Shown: positions 41,222 to 50,348 of the stretch, piece by piece
Numbering within the stretch: the first letter of the stretch is position 1
How the letters are laid out: every line of letters starts with the position of its first letter
NCBI GenBank assembly: GCA_016192035.1
Contig: JACPUW010000031.1
Location: forward strand, 1-58,516
Origin: Bacteroidota bacterium
GTDB taxonomy: Bacteria > Bacteroidota > Bacteroidia > CAILMK01 > JACPUW01
DNA: 58,516 nt
Direction: 5' to 3'
Program-made: the position numbers and the translations under genes
Notes under the pieces: generated by a model
What the model was told of the DNA's origin: nothing
Seen by the model: the letters and a program-made list of their open reading frames with translations, nothing else
Database searches by the model: none

Positions 41222-44200
41222 ATGTTGAGTAAAGTGTTACGCTTAAGTTTCTTGATTTCAATTCTTTGTGTTCCCGCATTCGGGCAATATGTGGGCTTTG
41301 ACGTGGTTCCAGCACCAACTTATATAAACAAAGAGTATTTTGTGTCCTTTACCAATGAATCAAAAGTTCGGTTTGGTGAACCACAAGAGCCTTTCTTGGC
41401 ATATAAGGAATTCCTGACAAGCCAACTGGGGAATAATTCGGTGGTTGAAATCCGGTTTCCGTATTTGGCTATAGGAGGTGAATTGGCTATGGTAGCCCAA
41501 GTAAGGTTTACAGAGAATATAGAAGAGACGGTCTTGGGCGGGTTGGCCATGCAGCCTGAGATTTTATATGTGGAACGCGTGCCGGAATATCAATTACAAT
41601 ATGTTCCAAATGATTATAAATCTGCTTATTGGCATTTATCATCCATTGGGGCGACAAAGGCGTGGGACTATTCGACGGGGAGTAAGAATGTTCGTTTGGC
41701 CATTATTGACAATGCCTTTCTTACAACGCATGAAGACCTTTCAGACAATATATGGGTGAACACGGGTGAAAAACCGAACAATGGAAAAGATGATGACAAT
41801 AATGGGTTTATTGATGATGTAAACGGTTGGGATATAGCTGACAATGACAATAATCCAAATCCCCCAAGCGTGGATACCTTTTCACATGGAACAGCAGTGG
41901 CCGGTCTAGCAGGGGCGGTGTCTGACAACAATAAAGGGGTGGCATCCATAGGCTATGGCATTAGTATCGTGCCTATCAAAAGTTCTAGGAGTAAAAGGTC
42001 CACCGGCAAGCTGTACAACCCCATGGATGGGCTTATATACGCCGTAAGCGCAGGGGCACATGTAATTAACATGTCATGGGGCACTTATTCCTATAGCAAG
42101 ACCCATGAACAATTGATAGATTGGGTAGATTCTAAGGGTATTATCATGGTGGCCGCAGCAGGCAACGGGAATACAAGCATTCCTATGTACCCTGCTGCCT
42201 ATGATGGGGTGTTGGCCATAGGGGCGGTATCCAAAAGCGATGAAATAACCTCGGTTTCCAATTATGGCAAGTACTTGGACTTCATGGCGCCCGGAGAGAA
42301 TATGTTTACGGCAAGTGCCCTTAATACAAGTGACTATGATTTATTTTCAGGAACTTCCATGGCGGCTCCCTTAGTGGCAGGCACCCTTTCGCTTATGAAA
42401 TCTGCCGTGCCTAGCGCGCAGAATAAGGATTTGATACAAGCCCTTGAGCTCACTACAAGGCCGGTAAAAAACCTGAAGAACCCAAAAGTTGCCGGAGTTG
42501 GGCACGGAATAATTGATGCTGGTGAAGCCCTAAAATTGGTGGCCGGCATAAGTGCCAAATTTTTACCAAGCTCAAAAGGCACATGCCCAGGAGGATATGT
42601 CGATTTCGTAAATATTAGTTCGGGGCTTGTAATTAAGTATCGCTGGGAATTTGAAGGTGGTAGTCCAAAAAGATCCACACAAGCCAATCCGTCAGTGTAT
42701 TATCCTACTTCGGGTAGTTATGGGGTCAAATTGGTAGTTTGGGGCGCATCCGAAGTTGACTCGGTTTATATACCCAATTATATCACTGTTGGCAAGCCAA
42801 CGGCTGAACTATCGGGCGGGGGCGACGTCAACGCTGGCTCCACCGTACTTATGAAGGTTGACCTAACAGGAAATGGGCCTTGGTCTATTGGGTTTTCTGA
42901 TGGCACCAACAGCCAAGTGATTAATGACATAACCTATACACCCTATTACTTTACTGCGCTACCAAAAGATACCGTGCTTTATTCCCTTGATTTTGTGAGT
43001 GATGCATATTGCTATGGCGAGATAAAGGGTACGGCATTATTTAATCTGGTGTTTAGTAAAAAGGCTTGTATAACCCTACAGCCAGGAGCCAATGACGGTA
43101 AGGATGCCATGATTAAATCGGACAACAAAAGCTCCAATCTGCACAAGATTCCAGACTATGCCGGGTGGTCGTGGCAGCTTAGTTCCGCACTTAGCATTGG
43201 TAGGGGTTTCATAGATTTTGACCTTTCGGGAATTCCAAAAGGAGCCAAGATTAAATCTGCGAGCCTGTCACTTTACCATTCCAATTCATCCAATGCTGGC
43301 CAAGCAGGCGACAATGCGAGTTATCTGCGCAGGATAATAGAACCTTGGAATGAAGTAGGCGTGACCTGGGCCAACCAACCTGCTACATCACCATTGAACC
43401 AGGTTAGGCTGCCAAAAAGCACATCGCAAACGCAAGATTATGTGGATATTGATGTTACCGATCTTATAATTGACATGGTGAACTATCCTGATTCTTCCTA
43501 TGGTATCATGATAAGGAATGTCATAGAAAAATCACAGAAGAGCCTGAAATTCTTTTCGAGTGATGGCTCAATTTCTTCCGAATGGCCAAAATTGGAAGTT
43601 TGCTACGAAATAAATGGGGGGTCAACCCAAAAGAAGTGTGAAGGGCCAGTTGCCAATTATAAAATTGCCACAGGCTGCCTAGCTGATTCCATTGATTTTA
43701 TCAGCACATCGGTTGACACTTCGGGCAAAAACTTGGTCTTTGCGCATTGGGATTTTGGCGACGGTACCACTTTGGATGGTTCTTTTACCCCAAAACACAA
43801 GTATGACAAAAAGGGGGTATATGACGTTATGCTGGTTGTGTTTAACGATGCCAGCCCAGCTTGCATGGATACTTTTATCAAGCAGGTACGCATTGACAAT
43901 ACCCCGGTTATTCATGGTCCAGATACCGTTAAAATTTGCTTGTACGACAGTCTAATTACTGATACTTTCCTGCTGGATTGTGCTGCTGAACCGTATGTGG
44001 TCAATTGGTCAAATACGTCATGGGTAGCTAACCCAGCCAAACTTCACACCAAGATAAGCTCACCATACTCGGGGTATATCTCATTAACTGTGAAGGACAA
44101 TTTTGGCAACTTGGTGACCAAAAAGATATTTGTGGAAGTGGACAACAATTGTTGCCAATCCCATGCAGGCTTTGCCTTTAGCAAATCGTTGGTCTGCTAT

Positions 44201-45376
44201 GGGGACAAGGTAAACATCAAAAACGAGTCGGTTTCTAGCAAGGGTAAGACTTCATATTTCTGGACTTTTTCAAAATATGCCAATGTGAGCGCGCACAACG
44301 GGACCACGCCACCGGCAATTGAGTTCTTAGAAACAGGGTATCACCCAGTGAAACTAATCCTTGTGGATGACTGCGGGATTGATAGCATCACCCAATACAT
44401 TCCTGTGCTGAATAAGCCCACCTTTAATTTGCCCAGCGATACCAACTTTTGCAAAGGGGCTGATACCTTTAAAATGGAACTGACCAATGTGAGCAACTAC
44501 CGCTATGCTTGGAAGCCCAAAGCGTTGTTCACCAACCCAAATAGCGCATCTACTGATGTGGTAGCAAAGGATACGGTCACCATTTCGCTTAAGGTTGTTG
44601 ACAGCGAAAGCGGTTGTCAGTACACAAAATACATGAAAATCAATCGATTTGAAAATACCCCTACTGTAAATCTAGGGCCGGATACCATAATTTGTGTTGG
44701 CCAAAAACTGTTGCTCTACGTGGCCCAGAACGATGCCAAGTATAAATGGAGCACGGGTGATTCAGCCCAGTTTATCACGGTCACCGCTCCTGATGATTAT
44801 TTTGTTCATGTATGGAATGGCTGTGGCAGCGTATCTGACACCGTCAATGTACAGCAACTTGACAAACCCACCGTTAAGGTGTATGGACCCAAAGAGTATT
44901 GTGATTCAGCCACATTATACGTAACAGGTAAGTTTTTGGATTACGTGTATTGGAACACCAATGAAGTGGGTAAGGTCATTCATCCCAAATCAAAGGGGCT
45001 TTATTGGGTTAAAACCCTGAATATATGTGGGGAGGCTACGGCTTACCACCTACTAGACTCATGCACCACCATTGGCCTTGACTATCTTGGACAAACGAAA
45101 CCTTTCGCTTACGTTGTCAATCCATTAACCCCCAATGGTGATGGCGTGAATGATGTGCTTTACGTTGGGACTTCTCCTTATCGCGATTTTCACATTACGG
45201 TGTACAACACGCTTGGATATCCGGTTTTTGAAACATCAGATCCTAGCGATATGTGGGATGGTTCCTACCAAGGCCATGCACTGCCTTCCGGCAACTATTT
45301 CTTCAGATTGTATGTCAGCGGCGAAACTGACGGCCAAGTTTACCACACCAGTGGCGTGGTGCTACTCATGAGGTAG
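41222..45376 (+). CDS. Secreted S8 subtilisin-like protease with PKD and DNRLRE domains and a T9SS type B C-terminal domain
   Basis: The protein has 1,384 residues. A signal peptide (about 1-21) and a propeptide-like region come first. The catalytic triad is Asp163 (AIIDNAF), His222 (SHGTAVAG) and Ser379 (GTSMAAPLVAG), with oxyanion Asn315. A PKD-like domain (about 450-535) is followed by a DNRLRE domain (about 619-796; RGFIDFDLSGIPKGAKI, WANQP), more PKD-like modules, and a gliding-motility type B C-terminal domain (about 1299-1384; NPLTPNGDGVNDVL, VYNTLGYPVFE, LPSGNYFFRLY). The last domain directs export by T9SS. The gene stands alone and is visibly more A+T rich than its neighbours. Substrates are unknown. 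Confidence 0.93.
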   Translation: MLSKVLRLSFLISILCVPAFGQYVGFDVVPAPTYINKEYFVSFTNESKVRFGEPQEPFLAYKEFLTSQLGNNSVVEIRFPYLAIGGELAMVAQVRFTENIEETVLGGLAMQPEILYVERVPEYQLQYVPNDYKSAYWHLSSIGATKAWDYSTGSKNVRLAIIDNAFLTTHEDLSDNIWVNTGEKPNNGKDDDNNGFIDDVNGWDIADNDNNPNPPSVDTFSHGTAVAGLAGAVSDNNKGVASIGYGISIVPIKSSRSKRSTGKLYNPMDGLIYAVSAGAHVINMSWGTYSYSKTHEQLIDWVDSKGIIMVAAAGNGNTSIPMYPAAYDGVLAIGAVSKSDEITSVSNYGKYLDFMAPGENMFTASALNTSDYDLFSGTSMAAPLVAGTLSLMKSAVPSAQNKDLIQALELTTRPVKNLKNPKVAGVGHGIIDAGEALKLVAGISAKFLPSSKGTCPGGYVDFVNISSGLVIKYRWEFEGGSPKRSTQANPSVYYPTSGSYGVKLVVWGASEVDSVYIPNYITVGKPTAELSGGGDVNAGSTVLMKVDLTGNGPWSIGFSDGTNSQVINDITYTPYYFTALPKDTVLYSLDFVSDAYCYGEIKGTALFNLVFSKKACITLQPGANDGKDAMIKSDNKSSNLHKIPDYAGWSWQLSSALSIGRGFIDFDLSGIPKGAKIKSASLSLYHSNSSNAGQAGDNASYLRRIIEPWNEVGVTWANQPATSPLNQVRLPKSTSQTQDYVDIDVTDLIIDMVNYPDSSYGIMIRNVIEKSQKSLKFFSSDGSISSEWPKLEVCYEINGGSTQKKCEGPVANYKIATGCLADSIDFISTSVDTSGKNLVFAHWDFGDGTTLDGSFTPKHKYDKKGVYDVMLVVFNDASPACMDTFIKQVRIDNTPVIHGPDTVKICLYDSLITDTFLLDCAAEPYVVNWSNTSWVANPAKLHTKISSPYSGYISLTVKDNFGNLVTKKIFVEVDNNCCQSHAGFAFSKSLVCYGDKVNIKNESVSSKGKTSYFWTFSKYANVSAHNGTTPPAIEFLETGYHPVKLILVDDCGIDSITQYIPVLNKPTFNLPSDTNFCKGADTFKMELTNVSNYRYAWKPKALFTNPNSASTDVVAKDTVTISLKVVDSESGCQYTKYMKINRFENTPTVNLGPDTIICVGQKLLLYVAQNDAKYKWSTGDSAQFITVTAPDDYFVHVWNGCGSVSDTVNVQQLDKPTVKVYGPKEYCDSATLYVTGKFLDYVYWNTNEVGKVIHPKSKGLYWVKTLNICGEATAYHLLDSCTTIGLDYLGQTKPFAYVVNPLTPNGDGVNDVLYVGTSPYRDFHITVYNTLGYPVFETSDPSDMWDGSYQGHALPSGNYFFRLYVSGETDGQVYHTSGVVLLMR

Positions 45377-45379
45377 CCC

Positions 45380-46558
45380 CTAACCAAACGCGTTAAGGCC
45401 GGTGACGTCTAATCCGGTGATGAGCAAGTGTATATCGTGTGTGCCCTCATAGGTCACCACCGACTCTAGGTTCATCATATGCCGCATAATGGAATATTCT
45501 CCCGTTATGCCCATGCCTCCAAGTATCTGGCGGGCTTCCCTGGCTACCGTGAGCGCCATTTGCACATTGTTGCGCTTGGCCATGGAAATTTGGGCTGGAC
45601 TCGCTTTGCCTGCCGATTTGAGTACCCCCAGCCGCCAAACCAACAGCTGAGCCTTGGTTATTTCCGTAATCATCTCCGCCAGTTTCTTTTGTTGCAATTG
45701 GAAGGAACCAATCGGTTTGCCAAACTGCATCCGCTCCTTGGCGTACCGAAGGGCCGTGTCATAGCAATCCAGGGCTACCCCCACTGCACCCCAAGCTATT
45801 CCGTACCGCGCTGAGTTCAAGCAGCTCAAGGGGCCTTTTAAGCCCTTTACCCCAGGCAGCAGGTTTTCTTTGGGCACCTTCACATTGTCAAAAACCAACT
45901 CACCGGTTACCGAAGCCCGCAGCGACCACTTGTTGTGAATTTCAGGCGCGGAAAAACCTTCCATTCCCTTTTCTACTATCAACCCTTGGATAATCCCGGC
46001 CTCGTCCTTGGCCCAAACCACCGCTATGTCGCTATAGGGCGAATTGCTGATCCACATCTTGGCACCATTGAGCACCACATGGTCGCCAGCATCCGTAAAA
46101 TTGGTTTTCATGCCACCGGGGTCTGACCCATGGTCAGGTTCAGTGAGGCCAAAGCAACCCAGGTATTCGCCAGAACCCAGTTTGGGCAGGTATTTCATCT
46201 TTTGTGCTTCACTGCCAAACAAATAGATGGGATACATGACCAATGAGCCTTGTACCGATGCCGTGGAACGGATACCCGAGTCACAGCGCTCTATCTCCTG
46301 CATGATTATGCCATATGATATATCGTCAAGCCCGCCACCACCGTATTTGGTCGGTATATGAGGGCCAAAGGCACCAATCTCTCCCAACTCCTTCACCAAG
46401 TGCCTGGGAAATTCGCTGCGCTGGGCATATTCCTCTATGATAGGAGAAACACTCTTTTTTACCCATGCCCGCACCGAATCGCGGATAAGGAGGTGCTCCT
46501 CGGTGAGCAATTCATCCACTCCGTAGTAATCGTGGTGTTCGTATCGGTCAATAGCCAT
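45380..46558 (-). CDS. gcdH: Glutaryl-CoA dehydrogenase (acyl-CoA dehydrogenase family)
   Basis: This FAD enzyme converts glutaryl-CoA to crotonyl-CoA and CO2 in the breakdown of lysine and tryptophan. The 392 residues match the family. CFGLTEPDHGSDPGGM binds FAD, LNSARYGIAWGAVG and RMQFGKPIGSFQLQQKKLAEM are conserved, and the end TYEGTHDIHLLITGLDVTGLNAF carries the catalytic Glu in the form typical of glutaryl-CoA dehydrogenase. An exact -7 box sits at 46581-46588. The gene converges on the protease, three bases away. Tryptophan 2,3-dioxygenase is encoded 11 kb away. Confidence 0.9.
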   Translation of the reverse strand: MAIDRYEHHDYYGVDELLTEEHLLIRDSVRAWVKKSVSPIIEEYAQRSEFPRHLVKELGEIGAFGPHIPTKYGGGGLDDISYGIIMQEIERCDSGIRSTASVQGSLVMYPIYLFGSEAQKMKYLPKLGSGEYLGCFGLTEPDHGSDPGGMKTNFTDAGDHVVLNGAKMWISNSPYSDIAVVWAKDEAGIIQGLIVEKGMEGFSAPEIHNKWSLRASVTGELVFDNVKVPKENLLPGVKGLKGPLSCLNSARYGIAWGAVGVALDCYDTALRYAKERMQFGKPIGSFQLQQKKLAEMITEITKAQLLVWRLGVLKSAGKASPAQISMAKRNNVQMALTVAREARQILGGMGITGEYSIMRHMMNLESVVTYEGTHDIHLLITGLDVTGLNAFG

Positions 46559-46580
46559 TTATCTGTGGTTTATTTGCGCA

Positions 46581-46588
46581 CAAATGTA
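46581..46588 (-). promoter_or_regulatory. -7 promoter box of gcdH
   Basis: The minus strand reads TACATTTG, an exact TAnnTTTG, 23 bases upstream of the ATG at 46558, in the short divergent gap to folB. Confidence 0.6.
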
Positions 46589-46610
46589 GATAGACCCGTA
46601 AGCAATACTT

Positions 46611-46991
46611 ATGCATGAGTACCCTAACAACAGGCCGTCGGGAAGGATTGGCCTGTACGGAATGGAGTTTTATGCCCACCATGGGGTGGGACAGGCCGAA
46701 CGGCTGATGGGGAGGTCTTTTATTGTGGATTTGTCCCTTGACATGGAAGTGGAAGGTGCTGCCCTTTACGATGACCTGGAAAAAACCGCTGACTATGAAA
46801 AGATGTACCAAATTGTGAAGGCCGAAATGGCAGTGAACGCGGCCTTGATGGAAACGGTGGCCAGGCGCATAGCTTGGCGAATTAAGAACCTATACCCAAA
46901 AGCAAAAAACATTGAACTGACAATCAAGAAAATATCCCCATTTATTGGCGGTAAGTGTAGGCATGCCGAAGTAAAATATTTTGTCGATTGA
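46611..46991 (+). CDS. folB: Dihydroneopterin aldolase
   Basis: FolB cleaves dihydroneopterin to 6-hydroxymethyl-dihydropterin and glycolaldehyde in folate synthesis. The 126 residues form the T-fold. LYGMEFYAHHGVGQAE holds conserved Tyr/His and pterin-contact residues, ADYEKMYQIVK and MET(V)A define the dimer surface, and LTIKKISPFIGG contains the catalytic Lys. It is alone and divergent from gcdH, with a 52-base gap. Confidence 0.92.
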   Translation: MHEYPNNRPSGRIGLYGMEFYAHHGVGQAERLMGRSFIVDLSLDMEVEGAALYDDLEKTADYEKMYQIVKAEMAVNAALMETVARRIAWRIKNLYPKAKNIELTIKKISPFIGGKCRHAEVKYFVD

Positions 46992-47081
46992 ACCTTTTGC
47001 CTTTCTATTTGCTTTGTTGGAACAATTGTATCTCAGCCATATAGCAATTTTAACAAAAATAGAAAACACCTATATCCTACC

Positions 47082-47492
47082 ATGCGCAAACGGTATATAT
47101 CGTCTTACAATTTGATCAAACCAACCATAATGGGGTGGTTCACATTGGCCTGCACGGGCAGTACACTGCTGGGTGGATGTACCTACTACGACGATGAAAC
47201 CTATTTTGACAATCCCACTTGCAGTACGCTCGACATGAGCTATACCCGTGACATTGCTCCTATTTTGGATGAAGGGGGCTGTTTGTCATGCCACAATGAT
47301 GGATTTGCATCGGGCGGCGTAAGCCTTCAGGGGTATGAAGCCACCAAGCAAATGGCTGTCAGTGGCAGGTTATTGGGTTCCATAAAACATGAAGACGGAT
47401 ACGCCTGGATGCCCCAGGGTATGCCGCAACTGGATAAATGCTATATCGACAAGGTATCTGCCTGGATACAGCAAGGCGCGCTTAATAATTAA
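47082..47492 (+). CDS. Lipoprotein with one heme c motif (CLSCH)
   Basis: The protein has 136 residues. The N-terminus carries a hydrophobic stretch ending LLGGC, a good lipobox, so Cys33 should be lipidated. DIAPILDEGGCLSCHND supplies one CxxCH heme attachment site, and MPQGMPQL near the end can supply the distal Met ligand. It resembles small c-type cytochromes with a DIxPIL...C.xCH start. It is the first gene of a trio with YceI and DUF5777 genes, 15 bases apart from the next. This trio layout recurs in Bacteroidota to my knowledge, but its function is unknown. Confidence 0.85.
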   Translation: MRKRYISSYNLIKPTIMGWFTLACTGSTLLGGCTYYDDETYFDNPTCSTLDMSYTRDIAPILDEGGCLSCHNDGFASGGVSLQGYEATKQMAVSGRLLGSIKHEDGYAWMPQGMPQLDKCYIDKVSAWIQQGALNN

Positions 47493-47507
47493 ACAACCAT
47501 AATCATC

Positions 47508-48074
47508 ATGAGAAACCTGTTTTTCATTGCACTAGGTGCCACGGCCCTCTTGTGGGCCTTTGCCCCTGTTCCCAAGGTGTATTTCCAAAACCAAAAGGGC
47601 GACATTACCTTTTTTTCTTCGGCTGCGCTTGAAGACATTACTGCCGTAAACCACAAGAGCTCAGCACTATTGAAAACCGCCGACGGCAGTTTGACCGTAA
47701 AAGTGCCCATCAGGTCTTTTGAATTTGAAAAGGATCTGATGTACAAGCACTTCCTACAGAAAAAATACATGTGGGCAGATGAACACCCCGAGGCAGAGTT
47801 TGCAGGAAAGCTTACTAACCTGGCCGACATAAACTTTGACCAAGACGGTGAATACGCCGCCAATGTAGCGGGCACCTTGACCATTCGCGGCGTGAGCAAA
47901 GACTACCAAGTAAATGGCACCATAAAGGTGGTTGGCAACAAGTTGACCTGCCATGCCAAGTTTAATGTGAAGCTGGCCGACCACGAAGTGCCCATACCCA
48001 AGGTGGTAACTGAGAATATAGCGGAGGTAGTGGAAGTAACCATAAACCTTGACATGGAGGAGTATGCGAAATAG
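47508..48074 (+). CDS. YceI-family periplasmic lipocalin-like protein
   Basis: The protein has 188 residues. A signal peptide (about 1-19) is followed by a YceI domain: GDITFFSSAALEDITAVN, PIRSFEFEKDLMYKHFL, EAEFAGKLTN and LTIRGVSKDYQVNGTI. YceI barrels bind long isoprenoid lipids and are linked to quinones and electron transfer. A heme c lipoprotein lies upstream and a DUF5777 barrel overlaps its end by 11 bases, so the three form one operon. Confidence 0.9.
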   Translation: MRNLFFIALGATALLWAFAPVPKVYFQNQKGDITFFSSAALEDITAVNHKSSALLKTADGSLTVKVPIRSFEFEKDLMYKHFLQKKYMWADEHPEAEFAGKLTNLADINFDQDGEYAANVAGTLTIRGVSKDYQVNGTIKVVGNKLTCHAKFNVKLADHEVPIPKVVTENIAEVVEVTINLDMEEYAK

Positions 48075-48981
48075 GATAAATCTCCTAGCCTCATGCCTCC
48101 TTATTTTGGCCCTGCTCGGCACACTGCCGGCACGGGGACAAACGCTTGATAGCCTTCTTAATGCCGCCAATGGCATTGGGGATGAGATAATCTATGAACA
48201 GGCTACTTTTCAAACTACCCGCTTGGTAAACGGCCACTCCGTGGAACAAGATGCCAAAGGGGTTCTAAACTTTAGGATTTCTCACCGTTTTGGCCCTCCC
48301 AGCCCCGGACGCCCCGCCTACAATTTGTTTGGCCTTGACGAAGCCAATATCCGTATTGCCTTTGAATATGGCCTTACCGACAAGGTCATGGTTGGCGTTG
48401 GCCGGTGCAAAGACCCCGGCAAGGCTTTTGACGGTTTTGCCAAGGCACGCATCCTGCACCAGTGCAGGGGTGGAAAAAATATGCCTATCTCCTTGTCTTA
48501 CTTTGCTTCCATATCGGTCAAGACCGGCGACCCAGCCCTGCTTGGATGGATACCCAATGTGTCGTATCCCAAGTGGGCGAGGGTGGCATACGCCCACCAG
48601 GTGTTGCTGGCGCGTAAATTTTCCGAAAGGCTAAGCCTTCAGCTAGCCCCCACGCTGGTGCATCGAAATATGGTGAGAGGCCGAAGCGAAGCCAATGACG
48701 TGTGGGCCTGCGGTATGGGCGGACGGTATATGGTGAGCCCCAGCACTTCGCTCAATTTCGAGTATTTTTACTTGCTCCCCAATCAGTTAGCTCCTGGCTT
48801 TAGCGCACCCTATGCCCTTGGGGTTGACATAGAAACCGGTGGGCACGTGTTTCAATTACATCTCACCAATTCTATTGGTATGACCGAACCCGCCTTTATC
48901 ACCGAAACGGCCATCCCCGTAAAGGCTACCGGCATAAGGTTTGGTTTCAATTTGTCTAGGGTGTTCAATGTGAACACCTAG
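48064..48981 (+). CDS. DUF5777 family outer-membrane beta-barrel protein
   Basis: The protein has 305 residues. A signal peptide (about 1-21) is followed by a barrel: LNFRISHRFG, IRIAFEYGLTDKVMVGVGR, LSLQLAPTLVHRN and LNFEYFYLLPNQL are strand pairs. The pattern matches DUF5777 proteins, which are found with c-type cytochromes and YceI genes in Bacteroidota. ATG 48064 overlaps the YceI stop (48072-48074), pointing to translational coupling. It may let an electron carrier or lipid reach the outer membrane; that is inference. Confidence 0.85.
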   Translation: MRNRINLLASCLLILALLGTLPARGQTLDSLLNAANGIGDEIIYEQATFQTTRLVNGHSVEQDAKGVLNFRISHRFGPPSPGRPAYNLFGLDEANIRIAFEYGLTDKVMVGVGRCKDPGKAFDGFAKARILHQCRGGKNMPISLSYFASISVKTGDPALLGWIPNVSYPKWARVAYAHQVLLARKFSERLSLQLAPTLVHRNMVRGRSEANDVWACGMGGRYMVSPSTSLNFEYFYLLPNQLAPGFSAPYALGVDIETGGHVFQLHLTNSIGMTEPAFITETAIPVKATGIRFGFNLSRVFNVNT

Positions 48982-48996
48982 CACTACCCTTAAGGA

Positions 48997-49356
48997 CTAA
49001 AGGCCCAAATCCGCCCCCAACTTTTTTTGAAGGGCTTCCTTGTCCACACCCCCAAGCAAAAACACCTGCCCGGCTATGCCCAGGGCCTTGATTTCTTCGC
49101 CTTCCAGATAAGGAAGCCTGCTTATGGAAGCCACATAATAATTCTCATATGCCAGGTAATCTTGCACATATACTGACAAGAGCGATCCTCCTAGCCTCTT
49201 GGAGAGTCCTTTTAATATGCCCAATCCCGATTCATCTACCTTCTCGCCGAGCATTTCGTTGAGCTTTTCCACCACGTTTTCTTGGTGCTTGGCTTTCGGT
49301 GGATTCGTCATGTACAGCACACCCAAAAGCAATATAAACAGTATCAGCTTGAACAT
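48997..49356 (-). CDS. Small exported hypothetical protein, DUF4359-like
   Basis: The protein has 119 residues. One hydrophobic segment (about 2-16) is followed by TNPPKAKHQENV, then a helical stretch and a short hydrophobic end LGIAGQVFLLGG. The early TNPxxxxH motif and the late LGxxGQVF motif recall DUF4359-type proteins, an uncharacterised family. The gene is flanked by a convergent barrel gene and a divergent transporter gene. Confidence 0.65.
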   Translation of the reverse strand: MFKLILFILLLGVLYMTNPPKAKHQENVVEKLNEMLGEKVDESGLGILKGLSKRLGGSLLSVYVQDYLAYENYYVASISRLPYLEGEEIKALGIAGQVFLLGGVDKEALQKKLGADLGL

Positions 49357-49448
49357 ATTGTTGTATTGAGTTGACGAAACTATCCTTCCGTGTTGTTATG
49401 AACCAACTGGTAGTCCACAATGCGGGCATTAATGCCTAAATATGCGGC

Positions 49449-50348
49449 ATGTATGATGAACTGAATGAGGTGCATATCAAGTTTAGCCATCAGGCCCTTG
49501 ACATACTCAACATAGCGCTGGCATTTATCATGTTTGGTGTTTCACTTGGGGTTAAACTTGTTGATTTTAAGGGTATTTGGCTATATCCCAAAGCGGCAGT
49601 TGCAGGCTTGGTATCGCAGTACCTGGCCTTGCCTTTGATTACCGTTGGCCTCGTGGCCCTTATTTCACCCTCGCCTTACCTGGCCCTGGGCATGGTGCTG
49701 GTGGCAGCTTGCCCTGGTGGAAACGTGAGCAATTTTTTTACCCAATTAGCTGGGGGCAATGTGGCCCTTTCCGTGGCATTATCCATGATTTCTACCTTCT
49801 TTGCCTTTCTTCTTACCCCTTTACAGATGTCCATATGGGGCGGTTTGTTGCCACAAACAAGCCAATTGTTGGAGGAAGTGGACATAGCCTTTTGGCCTAT
49901 GTTTAAGGTTATTGCCACCATCATGCTCCTGCCCCTTCTTCTGGGTATGGGTTTTGCCCACATCAAGCCCAGCTGGGCGCGGGTCATCCGCAAACCCGTT
50001 AGGATAGCATCATTCGCTATTTTATTGGCCATTATTGGCTTTGGCCTTTCGGCCAATCTTGACGTTTTTGCCAAATACTACCATAGGGTTGTTTATATTG
50101 TGTTGGTACACAATGGACTGGCCCTTATATCGGGCTTGGTTATTGGTATTGTTACCGGCATAGGCAGTGCCAATACCAAGACCATTGCCATAGAAACAGG
50201 TATCCAGAACACCGGGCTGGGGCTCATCCTGATATTCAATTTTTTTGAAGGCAATGGGGCCATGGCGGTGATGGCAGCTTGGTGGGGCATTTGGCATATG
50301 ATAAGCGGAATGGCCTTTTCCTTTGTAGGCAGAAAATGGCGATCCTAG
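49449..50348 (+). CDS. Bile acid:sodium symporter (BASS) family transporter
   Basis: A 299-residue membrane protein with nine or ten hydrophobic segments. ACPGGNVSNFFTQLAGGNVALSVALS and the later ETGIQNTGLGLIL are the two crossover motifs that form the Na+ and substrate sites. BASS proteins take up organic acids or steroids with Na+. The substrate is not evident. The next gene overlaps its end by 13 bases, so it is translated from the same message. Confidence 0.92.
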   Translation: MYDELNEVHIKFSHQALDILNIALAFIMFGVSLGVKLVDFKGIWLYPKAAVAGLVSQYLALPLITVGLVALISPSPYLALGMVLVAACPGGNVSNFFTQLAGGNVALSVALSMISTFFAFLLTPLQMSIWGGLLPQTSQLLEEVDIAFWPMFKVIATIMLLPLLLGMGFAHIKPSWARVIRKPVRIASFAILLAIIGFGLSANLDVFAKYYHRVVYIVLVHNGLALISGLVIGIVTGIGSANTKTIAIETGIQNTGLGLILIFNFFEGNGAMAVMAAWWGIWHMISGMAFSFVGRKWRS

